Program-made: the position numbers and the translations under genes
Shown: piece by piece, positions 7,964 through 15,000 of the stretch
Position numbering within the stretch: the first letter of the stretch is position 1
Layout: every line of letters begins with the position of its first letter
Notes under the pieces: model-generated
The model's input: the letters and a program-made list of their open reading frames with translations, nothing else
What the model was told of the DNA's origin: nothing
Databases searched by the model: none
Assembly (NCBI GenBank): GCA_009663005.1
Contig: CM018896.1
Location: 9,382,281-9,397,280, forward strand
Direction of reading: 5' to 3'
Source: Actinidia chinensis
Taxonomy: Eukaryota > Streptophyta > Magnoliopsida > Ericales > Actinidiaceae
DNA length: 15,000 bases

Positions 7964-8167
7964 GTCAAACTTTCCGGACTCACGTGGCTATGACATTCCC
8001 TCGACCATTGCCATCGTAGGGACTTTACTGTAAACTTCCCGGAATTTCACCGTGGGCTATGACGTTCCCTCCGTTAACATTGCAATCTAGGACTTTAGTG
8101 TCAACTTCCCGGGACTTTCACGTGGGCTATGACATCCCCCGGTACAGTTTGCATATTAGGACTTTAA
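7964..8167. repeat. Three tandem copies of a 66-70 bp unit in the LTR, carrying CACGTGG
   Basis: Copies begin at about 7964, 8030 and 8100. Each runs GT-AAACTT(C)CCGG, then TTTCACGTGGGCTATGAC, then TTCCCTC, then GCAAT-TAGGACTTTA. CACGTGG is intact at 7981-7987 and 8119-8125 and changed to ACCGTGG in the middle copy. The repeats could be enhancer-like units of the LTR: CACGTG is the plant G-box, bound by bZIP and bHLH factors. Function is inferred only. Confidence 0.75.
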
Positions 8168-8500
8168 CTTTGGCTTAATCCAAACCACTTCAGTACACTA
8201 TGTATACCCTCGAACAATTCTAGCGAGGTCTGTCATTCTATCAAAACCATTCCTAAGTTACAATCCAAACATATATCCCGATTACATTGCCTTAAAAGCT
8301 TTTAGTAAATGACTGATAATACATAATCTCATCAACCGTCAATAATAATATAAGGGAAATCATTGCAAGCAGTTTGTTATAAACAATGCTCAAAGAAACT
8401 TATAGATGCTGCAAACAAGTCAAAAATTTAATTTGATATCCGAGCAATAGCAAAAAATCACATATTAGTGCGACCGGAGGAGGACGGAGTAGAGTTGACG

Positions 8501-8694
8501 ACTAAAGTGAGTGTAGGTCGACAATTGACGACCAAAGTTTGGTCAAGAAAGAAGATGGCTGACAACCTAAAGTGAAGTTAGGTGACTAAGTTGTCATCCT
8601 AAAGTGAAAGTCTAGGGACGACCTAAAATGAAGTTAGGCGACCCTACTAAGTTTGATCAGAAAAGATTGCGGACGAAATAAAGTGAAGTTAGGT
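8501..8694. repeat. Dispersed copies of CCTAAAGTGAAGTTAGG motif in the LTR
   Basis: Variants occur at 8501-8517, 8566-8582, 8598-8615, 8622-8638 and 8679-8692. The best copies have CCTAA and TTAGG arms around AGTGAAG, so each can form a small stem-loop. Between them GACGACC/GACGACT and TTTGGTCAAGAAA/TTTGATCAGAAAA recur, suggesting an older larger repeat unit of roughly 110-160 bases. Confidence 0.6.
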
Positions 8695-9541
8695 CGGACC
8701 TAAGTGTTGCCAATGCCTAAGTTTCAAGCAAGAGTTTAATCATGCGCATCAAATTCATTCAAAATCCAAATCTCAAAACTTAAAACTTTTTTTTAAACAA
8801 TACAAATCTTATTGAGGATCCAACACTCAAACTTAATACCTATTTAAGCTTATCAACAACAACCAAAAGTAAACCCCAAACAAGGAAAACCAATTTTTTC
8901 AACGTCCAACCTTAATAAATTAAATTTCCATTTCAAGTTCAAGACTCAAAATAATGTCTCAATGACTTTCTGCCGTAAGCTATATGACAAACAAATCCAA
9001 TGAAAACATCACAAGGAAGGAAAACCCCCTTTACCTCAAATCTAAGCAATGAAAAAGCTCCTCAACATGGTGATGCCCGAATCCGAATTCCTCCGATCCT
9101 TGAATCTTCTTGGCTCAAAATGAAGCCTCTGTCGCGTAGATCAATTTATTCCAACGGACTACTACCTCACCCACACTCTAACTCACTCAAATCTAAGCTC
9201 AAGATGAAAACCTAGAGAAGCGGAAAAAGAGGAGAAAGAAGAAGCTGTATTAAATGTGGGGAAATAAATAAATGCTTAGGGATATTAATGTTTAAGTTTA
9301 AGACTATGGCCTTGGGCCTTGGCCTGTTTGGCTCCAACAAAATTCTAAACAATCTTGCGCCTAATAACTTGGCACACTTCTCCACACATTACTTCAAGTC
9401 CATTCAAAAACCAAACTTCAAATTAAATGGGTCCAAATACCGAAGCCCTTCACCGATGAACATATACACGAGGGCATTGTGATGGTCATATATGCATCCT
9501 AATTATCTATATATAAAAGAAAAAATGTTTTAAAACCTACA

Positions 9542-9557
9542 AACCTCCCCACCACTT
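9542..9557 (-). other. Polypurine tract of the chromovirus
   Basis: The minus strand reads AAGTGGTGGGGAGGTT immediately before the TGTAGG start of the 3' LTR. It is the expected plus-strand DNA priming site and fixes the LTR boundary at 9541. Confidence 0.8.
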
Positions 9558-9599
9558 AAAGAAGTTCTTCCTGAAAATTAAACCAAAAGGTACATTGAT

Positions 9600-9860
9600 G
9601 TCTTAAAAGATCTGGCTACTTTGCGCGAACACTCTGACTAGCGCTCCCACGTAGCTTCCTCCTATGCCATGATGAAGCCCATAGAACTTTCAACAATAAA
9701 ATAGACTTCACTCTCAAACTTGATCCCCTTTGTGTCCAATACACGAATCGGGCGTCTTCGTATGTTACATCCTCGTTGACGTCCAAATCTCCCCAATCCA
9801 AAACGTCTTGTGAGGGCCGGGTCATTCCTTTCGCAACAGGAAATATGGAAATAAATGTGC
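9600..9860 (-). pseudogene. Chromodomain at the integrase C-terminus, frameshifted
   Basis: Two overlapping minus frames carry the pieces. One reads SQDVLDWGDLDVNEDVTYED (about 9770-9830) and then, after a frame slip, KVLWASSWHRR and SVRAK. The other frame carries PIRVLDTKGIKFESEV (about 9712-9760). The order D-V--DVTYE, P-RVLD-K, VKVLW, then VRAK-PDLF is that of a chromovirus chromodomain, which in the family helps direct insertion through histone marks. A stop follows at about 9580. At least two frameshifts separate the parts, so no continuous domain could be made. This domain separates the element from non-chromoviral gypsy lineages. Confidence 0.75.
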
Positions 9861-10830
9861 ACATTGGCCCAAACTTCGGGGCAAAGCAAGCCGGGATGAC
9901 CACGGCCCCAAGCGTCAAGAATCTCAAACGGTCCAATGAAACTTGGATGAGAGCTTGCAGTATGCCCAAAAACGCAATCAAACCCCTCTTAGGTGAAACC
10001 TCAAGAATACATGATTACCCAACGGGCAAATCAAATGAAGTTTCCTCCTATCGGCGGTAATCTTCTGACGACTCTTGCGCCGTGAAGTAGGTAAACGATT
10101 ACTAATCAATACAACATCTCGCTCTAATCACGAACCCATTTGATTTGAATGAAAGAACTTGCTTCCCACGTCGGTCCAAACACACGGGATGACACTACAT
10201 GACCTTCCGTATATACGCCTCAAAAGGGTCGCCCATACCAATGCTAGCTTGATACTATTGTTATTTACGCGAACTCTACCAATATAGATGATCCTCCCAT
10301 GATCCCCCAAAATCAAGTACATATGCTTCGAAGTAGTCCTCAACAAAAGGTTGAAATAGTCGTTCAGAATGCCGCAGTTGAGGATGAAATGCCGTGCTAA
10401 GCCTCAAATTCGTCATAGTGCGGATTGCATCCCCTTCCAAAAAAGCGATTGTAAAACGCGGTCCCTATCGAAACGATAGATACTGGACCCCATGAAGTCT
10501 AACGATCTCTCGAACTAAAGAACACCCAAGATCCTCTGCCGAATTTGACAGAGGGATAGGAAGAAAATGCGCGGATTTTGTCAAACGATCCACTATGACC
10601 CAAACGGATCTATGCCCTCTCGATGACTAGGCAAACCTGGTAACAAAGTCCATGTGAGTGCTCCCATTCCACTCTACAACTGGCAATGGTTGTGCAACAT
10701 GTTGGATTCTGGTGTTCGGCTTTCACTTGCTGACAAGTCAAACATCTCGAAACAAACAAAGCAACGTCTGTCTTCATTCGTTCCACCAAAACTGGCGCAC
10801 AGATCATGGTACATATTCGTCCCTCCAGGA
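9861..10830 (-). pseudogene. Integrase (zinc-binding, catalytic core, GPY/F region), frameshifted
   Basis: All parts are visible in broken frames. The N-terminal HHCC zinc motif is HPGGTNMYHDL (10801-10832) followed by RCLTCQQVKAEHQN (10704-10748). The first catalytic Asp lies in VWVIVDRLTKSAHFL (10561-10605). The region before the second Asp reads REIVRLHGVQ (about 10490-10519), but the aspartate motif itself is damaged. STAFHPQ (10378-10398) lies just before the catalytic Glu region, and IYGRSC with WTDVG (about 10160-10217) matches the core's C-terminal side. Traces of the GPY/F linker to the chromodomain lie at about 9865-10060 (HVFLR, GMTRPSQ). The enzyme would insert the element's cDNA into the host genome. 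Several indels and stops make it inactive. Confidence 0.8.
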
Positions 10831-11150
10831 TGAACTGAAGTCGTGAATGATTTGAAACTCACGAAGAACGTCGTCTCTACTAGACAGAGGTACAAAAATA
10901 TAGACGTATACCTCAAACCCCCGTCCAAATGTAGGAGCCCAACATGTTGGTCTACAACCTCTAGCGATACGATGCAAATCCGTCTTGGCCTCACCATCTT
11001 GTTGTTGTGCCTCAACGACCCTATTAATGATAGATGGTTCTGCAGACAATGTGAACAACATAGCAAAACTGCGTCGTCTCGCCGAGAAGAAAATCATACT
11101 CACCGATATCCTGACATCTTCCACTCATGGAGGAAATGCTCCCAAAACAC

Positions 11151-11510
11151 TAAGCGTTTCCTACTAAGTGCATCAGCCACAAACATTAGCTTTTCCGCGG
11201 ACGAATTGTAAGTCGAAGTCATAAGTCTTCCATGTACTCCATCCAACGCCGCTGCCTCAAGTTCAAGTCTTCTGTGTGAACAAGTACTTCAAACTCTTGC
11301 GGTCTGAAAAAACACTTCAAACCGCTCTCCGTACAAGTAGTGCCTCCAACTTTTCAAAGCAAATATTAACGGCCGCAAGTTCAAGTCATGAGTCGGAAAT
11401 TTTGTTCTGCGTCTTAAACTGCGAGAACCATACGAACCATTTACACCAACTGCATCAACACGCAACCCAAGCCAATCACGTGAGAATGCAGTACACGGTC
11501 TACCCCCAAC
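11151..11510 (-). pseudogene. RNase H domain, frameshifted
   Basis: On the minus strand a CDAS-like start region lies near 11485-11500. ALKSWRHYLYGERFEVF (about 11310-11360) and KYLFTQK (about 11268-11290) follow, then GKANV and, one frame over, VADALSRKRL (11151-11180). These are the usual gypsy RNase H landmarks, in order, downstream of RT. Frames switch several times. The domain would remove the RNA strand during reverse transcription. Confidence 0.75.
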
Positions 11511-11880
11511 CCTCGCTCGGGTATAACAAGAATTGGTACCGAAGTCAGTTCTTCTTAGCTCTTGAAAAGAATGCTCGCACGCACGTCTCCAAATAAACGG
11601 AATCCCATTCCTCGTAAGCGAGTAATTGGTGCCGCTAATCTTGAAACGCCTTTACAAATCGCCGGTAGTCAACCAGAATAAAAACCAAGAAAATAGAATG
11701 CAAATACGGACTTCGGTGGTTCCAATTCATCACTTGCCTCAATCTTTGATGATCCACAGCTACTCCACTACCCGACACAACGTTGACCTAAGAATTTCAC
11801 CTCAGGGGGGGCGGGGCAACCAAAATTCGCACTTGCCTAAACTAGCATAAAAAAACAAACGGTGTCTCGCAAGAGTGTAA
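11511..11880 (-). pseudogene. RT thumb/connection region, degraded
   Basis: Fragments in the order expected after the RT active site: GKCEFW (about 11822-11840), PITRLTRNGIPF-type residues at about 11600-11640 (ISGTNYSLTRNGIPFIW in one frame) and SFQEL (about 11560). Composition and position support the assignment; no frame is continuous. Confidence 0.6.
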
Positions 11881-12420
11881 CACTATTTCAAATGCTCCTC
11901 ATGTGACTCAACCGATGGCGAGTAGATCAAGATGTCGTCACGACTACGACCACGAAACAACGGTCAGTATGGATTGAAGATACGATTCATCAAACCAGAA
12001 AGTTGTTGGTGATTCGTAAGACCAAATGGCATCACCAAGAAACTCATAATGCCCGTAAGCGTGAGCAAAAGCCGTCTTCACAATATCTCCCTCTTTGATC
12101 CGCAATTGATGATACCCGATCTCAATCAATTTTCGAGAAACAAAACTTCGACCTTTTTAATTGGTCAAATAAGTCGTCGATCATCGGAAGGGGATACTTA
12201 TTCTTTATACCGTCACAAACGTTCAATCGTCGATACTCACACACATTCTAAGCGATCCATCCTTCTTCTTAAGTCAAATAAACCGAAGCTCCCCATGGTG
12301 ATGCGCTAGGTAGGAGAAAACCCTTATCCCACAAATCCTTGATTTGAACCTTCAACTCTTGCAACTCTGCCGATGCAAGCGATACGGTGGTATTGAGAGG
12401 GGCGCGTGCCTAGTATAGAT
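11881..12420 (-). pseudogene. Reverse transcriptase catalytic domain, frameshifted
   Basis: Minus-strand pieces in order: SAELQELKVQIKDLWDKGF (about 12325-12381), [15 protein letters not shown] (about 12163-12207), SKID (about 12130), YHQLRIKEGDIVKTAF (about 12073-12121), PFGLTN (12011-12029) and RDDILIYS (11919-11942). The two adjacent Asp of the active site remain, but the hydrophobic residue usually before them is Arg here because of a frame slip. The frames carry stops (for example in the region of 12240-12300), so this copy cannot make active RT. The enzyme would copy the element RNA into DNA in cytoplasmic particles. Confidence 0.85.
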
Positions 12421-12639
12421 CAATGGAGAACTCAACTCTCCCGCTGCGGTGGTAACTCTGTTCAAATCTTCCCGCAAAAATATCCGGGAACTCGCAACGA
12501 CTGGTGGCAAAAGGCACAACTAACTACCTACCCTCATCGACCGCACGCCTAGAAAGAAAATTAACTCCCTTGCCTACCACATCATAACGAAGGAACCAAA
12601 CCACGGACTTCGATCCCCCAACGAATTAAAGTGATCTCC

Positions 12640-12930
12640 TTGGGTGTACAAATAACTTCGATGTCGACACAGTCTATCATGGCCCGATATCCGGTCCAAC
12701 CAACCATACCAAGGATTACTTCAAATTAAGTCATGTCTAATACAATAAAATCACCACGAAACGTCGATCAGCGATCTCAACGTCACAAGATCAGCAAACT
12801 CTCTCTTCAAGTCGATCTACTCCCAACTGAGTGTCTACATCATCACTGAATCTATACATCAATCCTCGATCCAAGGCCAAAGTAAACAAAAGATGATTAA
12901 TGAATGAATGTGATGCCCCCGTGTCTGATG
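12640..12930 (-). pseudogene. Aspartic protease domain, damaged
   Basis: DTGASHSFI is intact at 12899-12925 on the minus strand, the gypsy protease active-site motif. Downstream, an ILGM-GW-GYRA-ID stretch (about 12670-12740, split over two frames) matches the usual end of the domain. The protease would cut the Gag-Pol polyprotein. Frame breaks between the motifs make it non-functional. Confidence 0.75.
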
Positions 12931-14330
12931 AGAAAACGAGCCCCAACGATTAAACATAAGGTAATTACCTCGCACAATTGAGTATCCAATCCATGCTGGG
13001 CCCTGGCGGTCCGCTGTCCCCCGACGTCCCGCTGCTGATGTTATAAGCGTAAACCCGTCCCTGTGTCCCTGACCCTACTGAGTTACAACCTGTGGTCTGG
13101 GACTGATATGAATCTGTGCTGATTAACCGCTGGAGTAGCCTCGGGCCTGAACTGACCGGTAGTTGTGGCGCATCCCATAGCTTTTTTTCCTGACTGTTCT
13201 CCCTTTGGCGTGCACGTCGACTGATATGACCCACCTGACCACACCGCTGCAGGTAGGTGGCCCCCTGACTGTGATTGTCCCCTGTGCCTGGATGTGAGAT
13301 TGTCCCCCCCCCCGTAGCGCCTGCCGCTGTTGACCCTTCAGGTGCAGTCCACTATACGATACCCGTTTGATGACAACCAAACCAAATCGGCCCTCCCCGA
13401 GATGTTTTGGCCCGATGATATAATATATTTGGCGGGTCAGACCTCATATGATACTGCTTTTGTGCAGACAATTCCTTGGCTTCTTAAATAACGCCCCTCT
13501 CCGACGGATTGCTTATCCCCGCATTGCGTGACTTAGGATTTGAATCTTCCTAGTCCTCGTTCAATCTCCCTCATGGTTGCCGCTGCGCTGACCATTAGTC
13601 GAGTAACTTTGATCATTTCCCTGCACTCTTATATTCCTTTGGACGGCCCGTAAGTCCCACCCCCGCATAACTGTTCGCTTTTTCTTCTTCCGTCAATACA
13701 AATGCTTTTCAAACCTGGACAAGCTAGTAACTTGGCCTCATATTGAGCCACGTCAGCTTCCTTGAACTAATTATACATTTCCATCTCACTCCTCCTACGA
13801 GCCGTAAAATATTGATCAGAAAGCTTGCTTGAAAGGCTCCCACTTCTTTGCTCCCACTTCCTCATGGTCTTCTCACATTGGAGGGCATCCCCCTGCAATT
13901 GATAGGATGCAAACCACACCCTCCTCTTCCTTTCCCTCTGTCTCTAAGATTGTATCCAATGCTCTTGTGACTTGTTCAGCCAATCTTGCCGCAAACCAAT
14001 GGATCCAGTCTCCTTGACGTTGGGGTGGACTTAGTTAAGAAAGGCCCTTCATGGCGGTGGTAGCCTTACCTCTGCCTTCTAACTGTCACTTGCATAGTTT
14101 GCACTGTTTTCGTTCTCACCACTTGCTCAATGGGCGGTGAACACTCCTTCATAAGTTTCGGGGCCACCCAAATTCGTAGGTGGAGCAAACCTCGCACATT
14201 TCCTCCTGGATCCGTGCCCCACCTCCGCCTCAACCGACTCTTGGTGATTCACATCGTCTTCCCTCGTCATGAATTCCTACGAGCCCGCGTGCTTCACGGC
14301 CCCACTAGCTCCCGTAAGGTTTAGCCAACT
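12931..14330 (-). pseudogene. gag with capsid-type domain and broken zinc knuckle
   Basis: VWFASYQLQGDALQ (13878-13919) is the conserved core of the plant retrotransposon gag domain. DQYFTARR and EADVAQYEAKLLA (about 13735-13830) follow on the minus strand, as in gypsy Gag. The nucleocapsid CCHC knuckle lies at 13211-13252: CGQVGHISRR is readable, but one-base indels put the first and last Cys out of frame. The stretch between knuckle and protease is low-complexity Gln/Gly/Thr-rich, as usual. The N-terminus is uncertain; an ATG at about 14362-14364 on the minus strand is a candidate but its frame stops quickly. Plus-strand frames at 13829-14017 and 14130-14324 are shadows. Confidence 0.7.
13211..13252 (-). 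other. Broken CCHC zinc knuckle within gag
   Basis: The minus strand reads RCGQVGHISRR in one frame. The TGC codons expected for the first and fourth ligands are present in the DNA but shifted by one base in each case. The motif would bind RNA during packaging. Confidence 0.65.
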
Positions 14331-14571
14331 CTCCTCTATCTCGTTGCGTGTGGCATGTTCTATACACATGCCACAAGAAAGCATAAGATAATCATCGCTT
14401 GATGATTAAGTCATAAACATGGCTATAGCCATAACGCAATTTACTACATGTAGCATATACTCATGTATCCTAATCACATAGATAGCACACTACATTAACC
14501 CCTCAATACTTACTTAGACATTTAAACCAAACTGGTCTACCACCCCACGGCTCAGAGTATTCGAACCTAGA
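14331..14571 (-). other. Chromovirus leader between primer binding site and gag
   Basis: About 240 bases with no recognisable domain, expected to hold the untranslated leader and packaging signal. Contains an ACATGCCACA/TGTGGCATGT pair (14350-14359 and 14366-14375), a local inverted repeat. Confidence 0.45.
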
Positions 14572-14583
14572 GCTCTGATACCA
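14572..14583 (-). other. Primer binding site for tRNA-iMet
   Basis: The minus strand reads TGGTATCAGAGC, matching the 3' end of plant initiator methionine tRNA, followed by TCTAGGTTCGAA with looser match. It lies three bases (ACA) from the LTR edge at 14587, where a minus-strand DNA primer site should be. Confidence 0.9.
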
Positions 14584-14586
14584 TGT

Positions 14587-15000
14587 TGTCATCAAACGCC
14601 CCGGTCACCAATAAACCCGCCACGTAAGCAAACAACTCAAATCGAAAAAGTCAAACTAAAAACATGACTATACGGCATTCATTAGAGTACACACTAATCC
14701 CATCCCTCCCATGGAACCATGCTTTCGCCTGAGCTATCAAATCCAAACCCATTGATATCGCATGACAATTCCCACAAACCGGCCAAAAGAATAGTATACA
14801 AGTCCAAAATACTCACTAACATGTTATCCCAAAACAAATATACTACGGACACAAACCCACGCCTTATATTCATGATAACCCTCGGTACTGAAATTTATGT
14901 TATAGGTACAGGTGAGTTAACCTTGAAAAGATTTAACAATGACTTGAAATCCAGCCAATCCAAACCATGATATAATTTATATGATAAAATCATGATGGCA
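14587..15000 (-). repeat. 5' LTR of the chromovirus, 3' portion only
   Basis: TGTCATCAAACGCCCC at the edge corresponds to TGTCACGCCCC at 7386, with five extra bases. Homology to 7386-7800 continues to the window end, with many one- or two-base gaps plus substitutions. The plus-strand frame at 14719-14970 is chance. Confidence 0.85.

Larger units (their letters stand above)
7386..9541 (-). repeat. 3' LTR of the chromovirus, about 2.16 kb
   Basis: On the minus strand it starts TGTAGG (plus CCTACA ending 9541), directly after the polypurine tract, and ends GGGGCGTGACA (plus TGTCACGCCCC from 7386), giving TG...CA termini. The 7386 edge is confirmed by alignment with the right LTR. The 9541 edge rests on the polypurine tract and the TG start, because the partner end lies outside the window. 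Inside are two repeat clusters (7964-8167 and 8501-8694). A pyrimidine-rich stretch on the minus strand (complement of 9216-9246) could be near the start of the transcribed part, which is inference. Frames at 7380-7598, 9000-9215 and 9288-9482 on the plus strand are chance. Confidence 0.8.
7386..15000 (-). mobile_element. Ty3/gypsy chromovirus (Tekay/Del-type) LTR retrotransposon, partial at right edge
   Basis: This is a nearly full element on the minus strand. The 3' LTR is 7386-9541, the polypurine tract 9542-9557, gag-pol about 9600-14330, the primer binding site 14572-14583, and the 5' LTR starts at 14587 and leaves the window. The two LTRs align from their shared TGTCA...CGCCCC edge (7386 and 14587), for example AAGCAAACAACTCAAAT and ATAACCCTCGGTAC in both. 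Domain order (gag, protease, RT, RNase H, integrase, chromodomain), the tRNA-iMet primer site, the long LTRs and the C-terminal chromodomain together point to the Tekay/Del chromovirus lineage. Expected full length is about 9.4 kb if the LTRs are equal in size. All coding domains are frameshifted, so the copy is defective. Lineage assignment is from motif memory. Confidence 0.9.

Noticed and set aside
7964..8694. CRISPR-like array of short repeats
   Set aside because: The repeats are imperfect, irregularly spaced or directly tandem, lie inside a plant LTR, and have no spacers or cas genes.
9776..10060. 94-codon plus-strand frame
   Set aside because: Antisense shadow of the integrase C-terminal region and chromodomain.
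10843..11211. 122-codon plus-strand frame, the longest in that region
   Set aside because: It is antisense to the RNase H-integrase part of the retrotransposon, where the minus strand carries clear VADALSRK and HPGG motifs.
14561..14583. tRNA gene, because of the GGTTCGAA-like and CTGATACCA sequence
   Set aside because: Only the 3' end of a tRNA is matched, as expected for a primer binding site; no cloverleaf can be built from the neighbouring bases.

Overview
The window looks like repeat-rich intergenic DNA from a flowering plant, probably a eudicot. It is very AT-rich and has no convincing intact protein-coding gene on either strand. The recognisable content is plant transposable elements at different stages of decay. 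All long open frames are explained by low-complexity DNA, by repeats, or by fragments of one broken retrotransposon. I found no tRNA, rRNA, CRISPR array, or bacterial-type operon or promoter signals.

Left part (1-7385): a short open frame runs in from the left edge and stops at 101. A GC-rich 'GGGCY' repeat patch (about 555-750) follows, then a 400-base stretch with almost no G (about 755-1148), then a weak MITE-like segment (about 1386-1875). From about 3005 to 3774 lies what looks like a Ty1/copia-type LTR on the minus strand. It is split by a 452-bp non-autonomous hAT-like DNA transposon (3314-3765) flanked by a perfect 8-bp target-site duplication, CTCACAAC. After it come a diverged A/T-rich repeat of about 76 bp (4033-4435), a possible Helitron-terminus-like patch (about 5370-5475), and a second, GGCC-rich hAT-like element (about 5854-6473). 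The second element has a 160-base purine strand in its middle.

Right part (7386-15000): one long Ty3/gypsy chromovirus of the Tekay/Del type, inserted on the minus strand and running off the right edge. Its 3' LTR is 7386-9541 (about 2.16 kb). The polypurine tract follows at 9542-9557. The gag-pol region is about 9600-14330, and the tRNA-iMet primer binding site is at 14572-14583. The first about 414 bases of the 5' LTR (entered from its 3' end) fill 14587-15000. Reading along the minus strand, the domain order is gag, zinc knuckle, protease, reverse transcriptase, RNase H, integrase, chromodomain. Every domain can be recognised by short motifs, but frameshifts and stops break all of them, so this copy is not autonomous.

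Together the elements form an insertion history: an old copia-like LTR, a later hAT insertion into it, and separately a large chromovirus. The most useful unexplained structure is inside the chromovirus LTR. There are three tandem copies of a 66-70 bp unit carrying a G-box-like CACGTGG, and five dispersed copies of a short motif with CCTAA/TTAGG arms. The damage in the chromovirus consists largely of one-base insertions and deletions, so part of it could be assembly error rather than age. I did not find evidence for a new protein-coding system.
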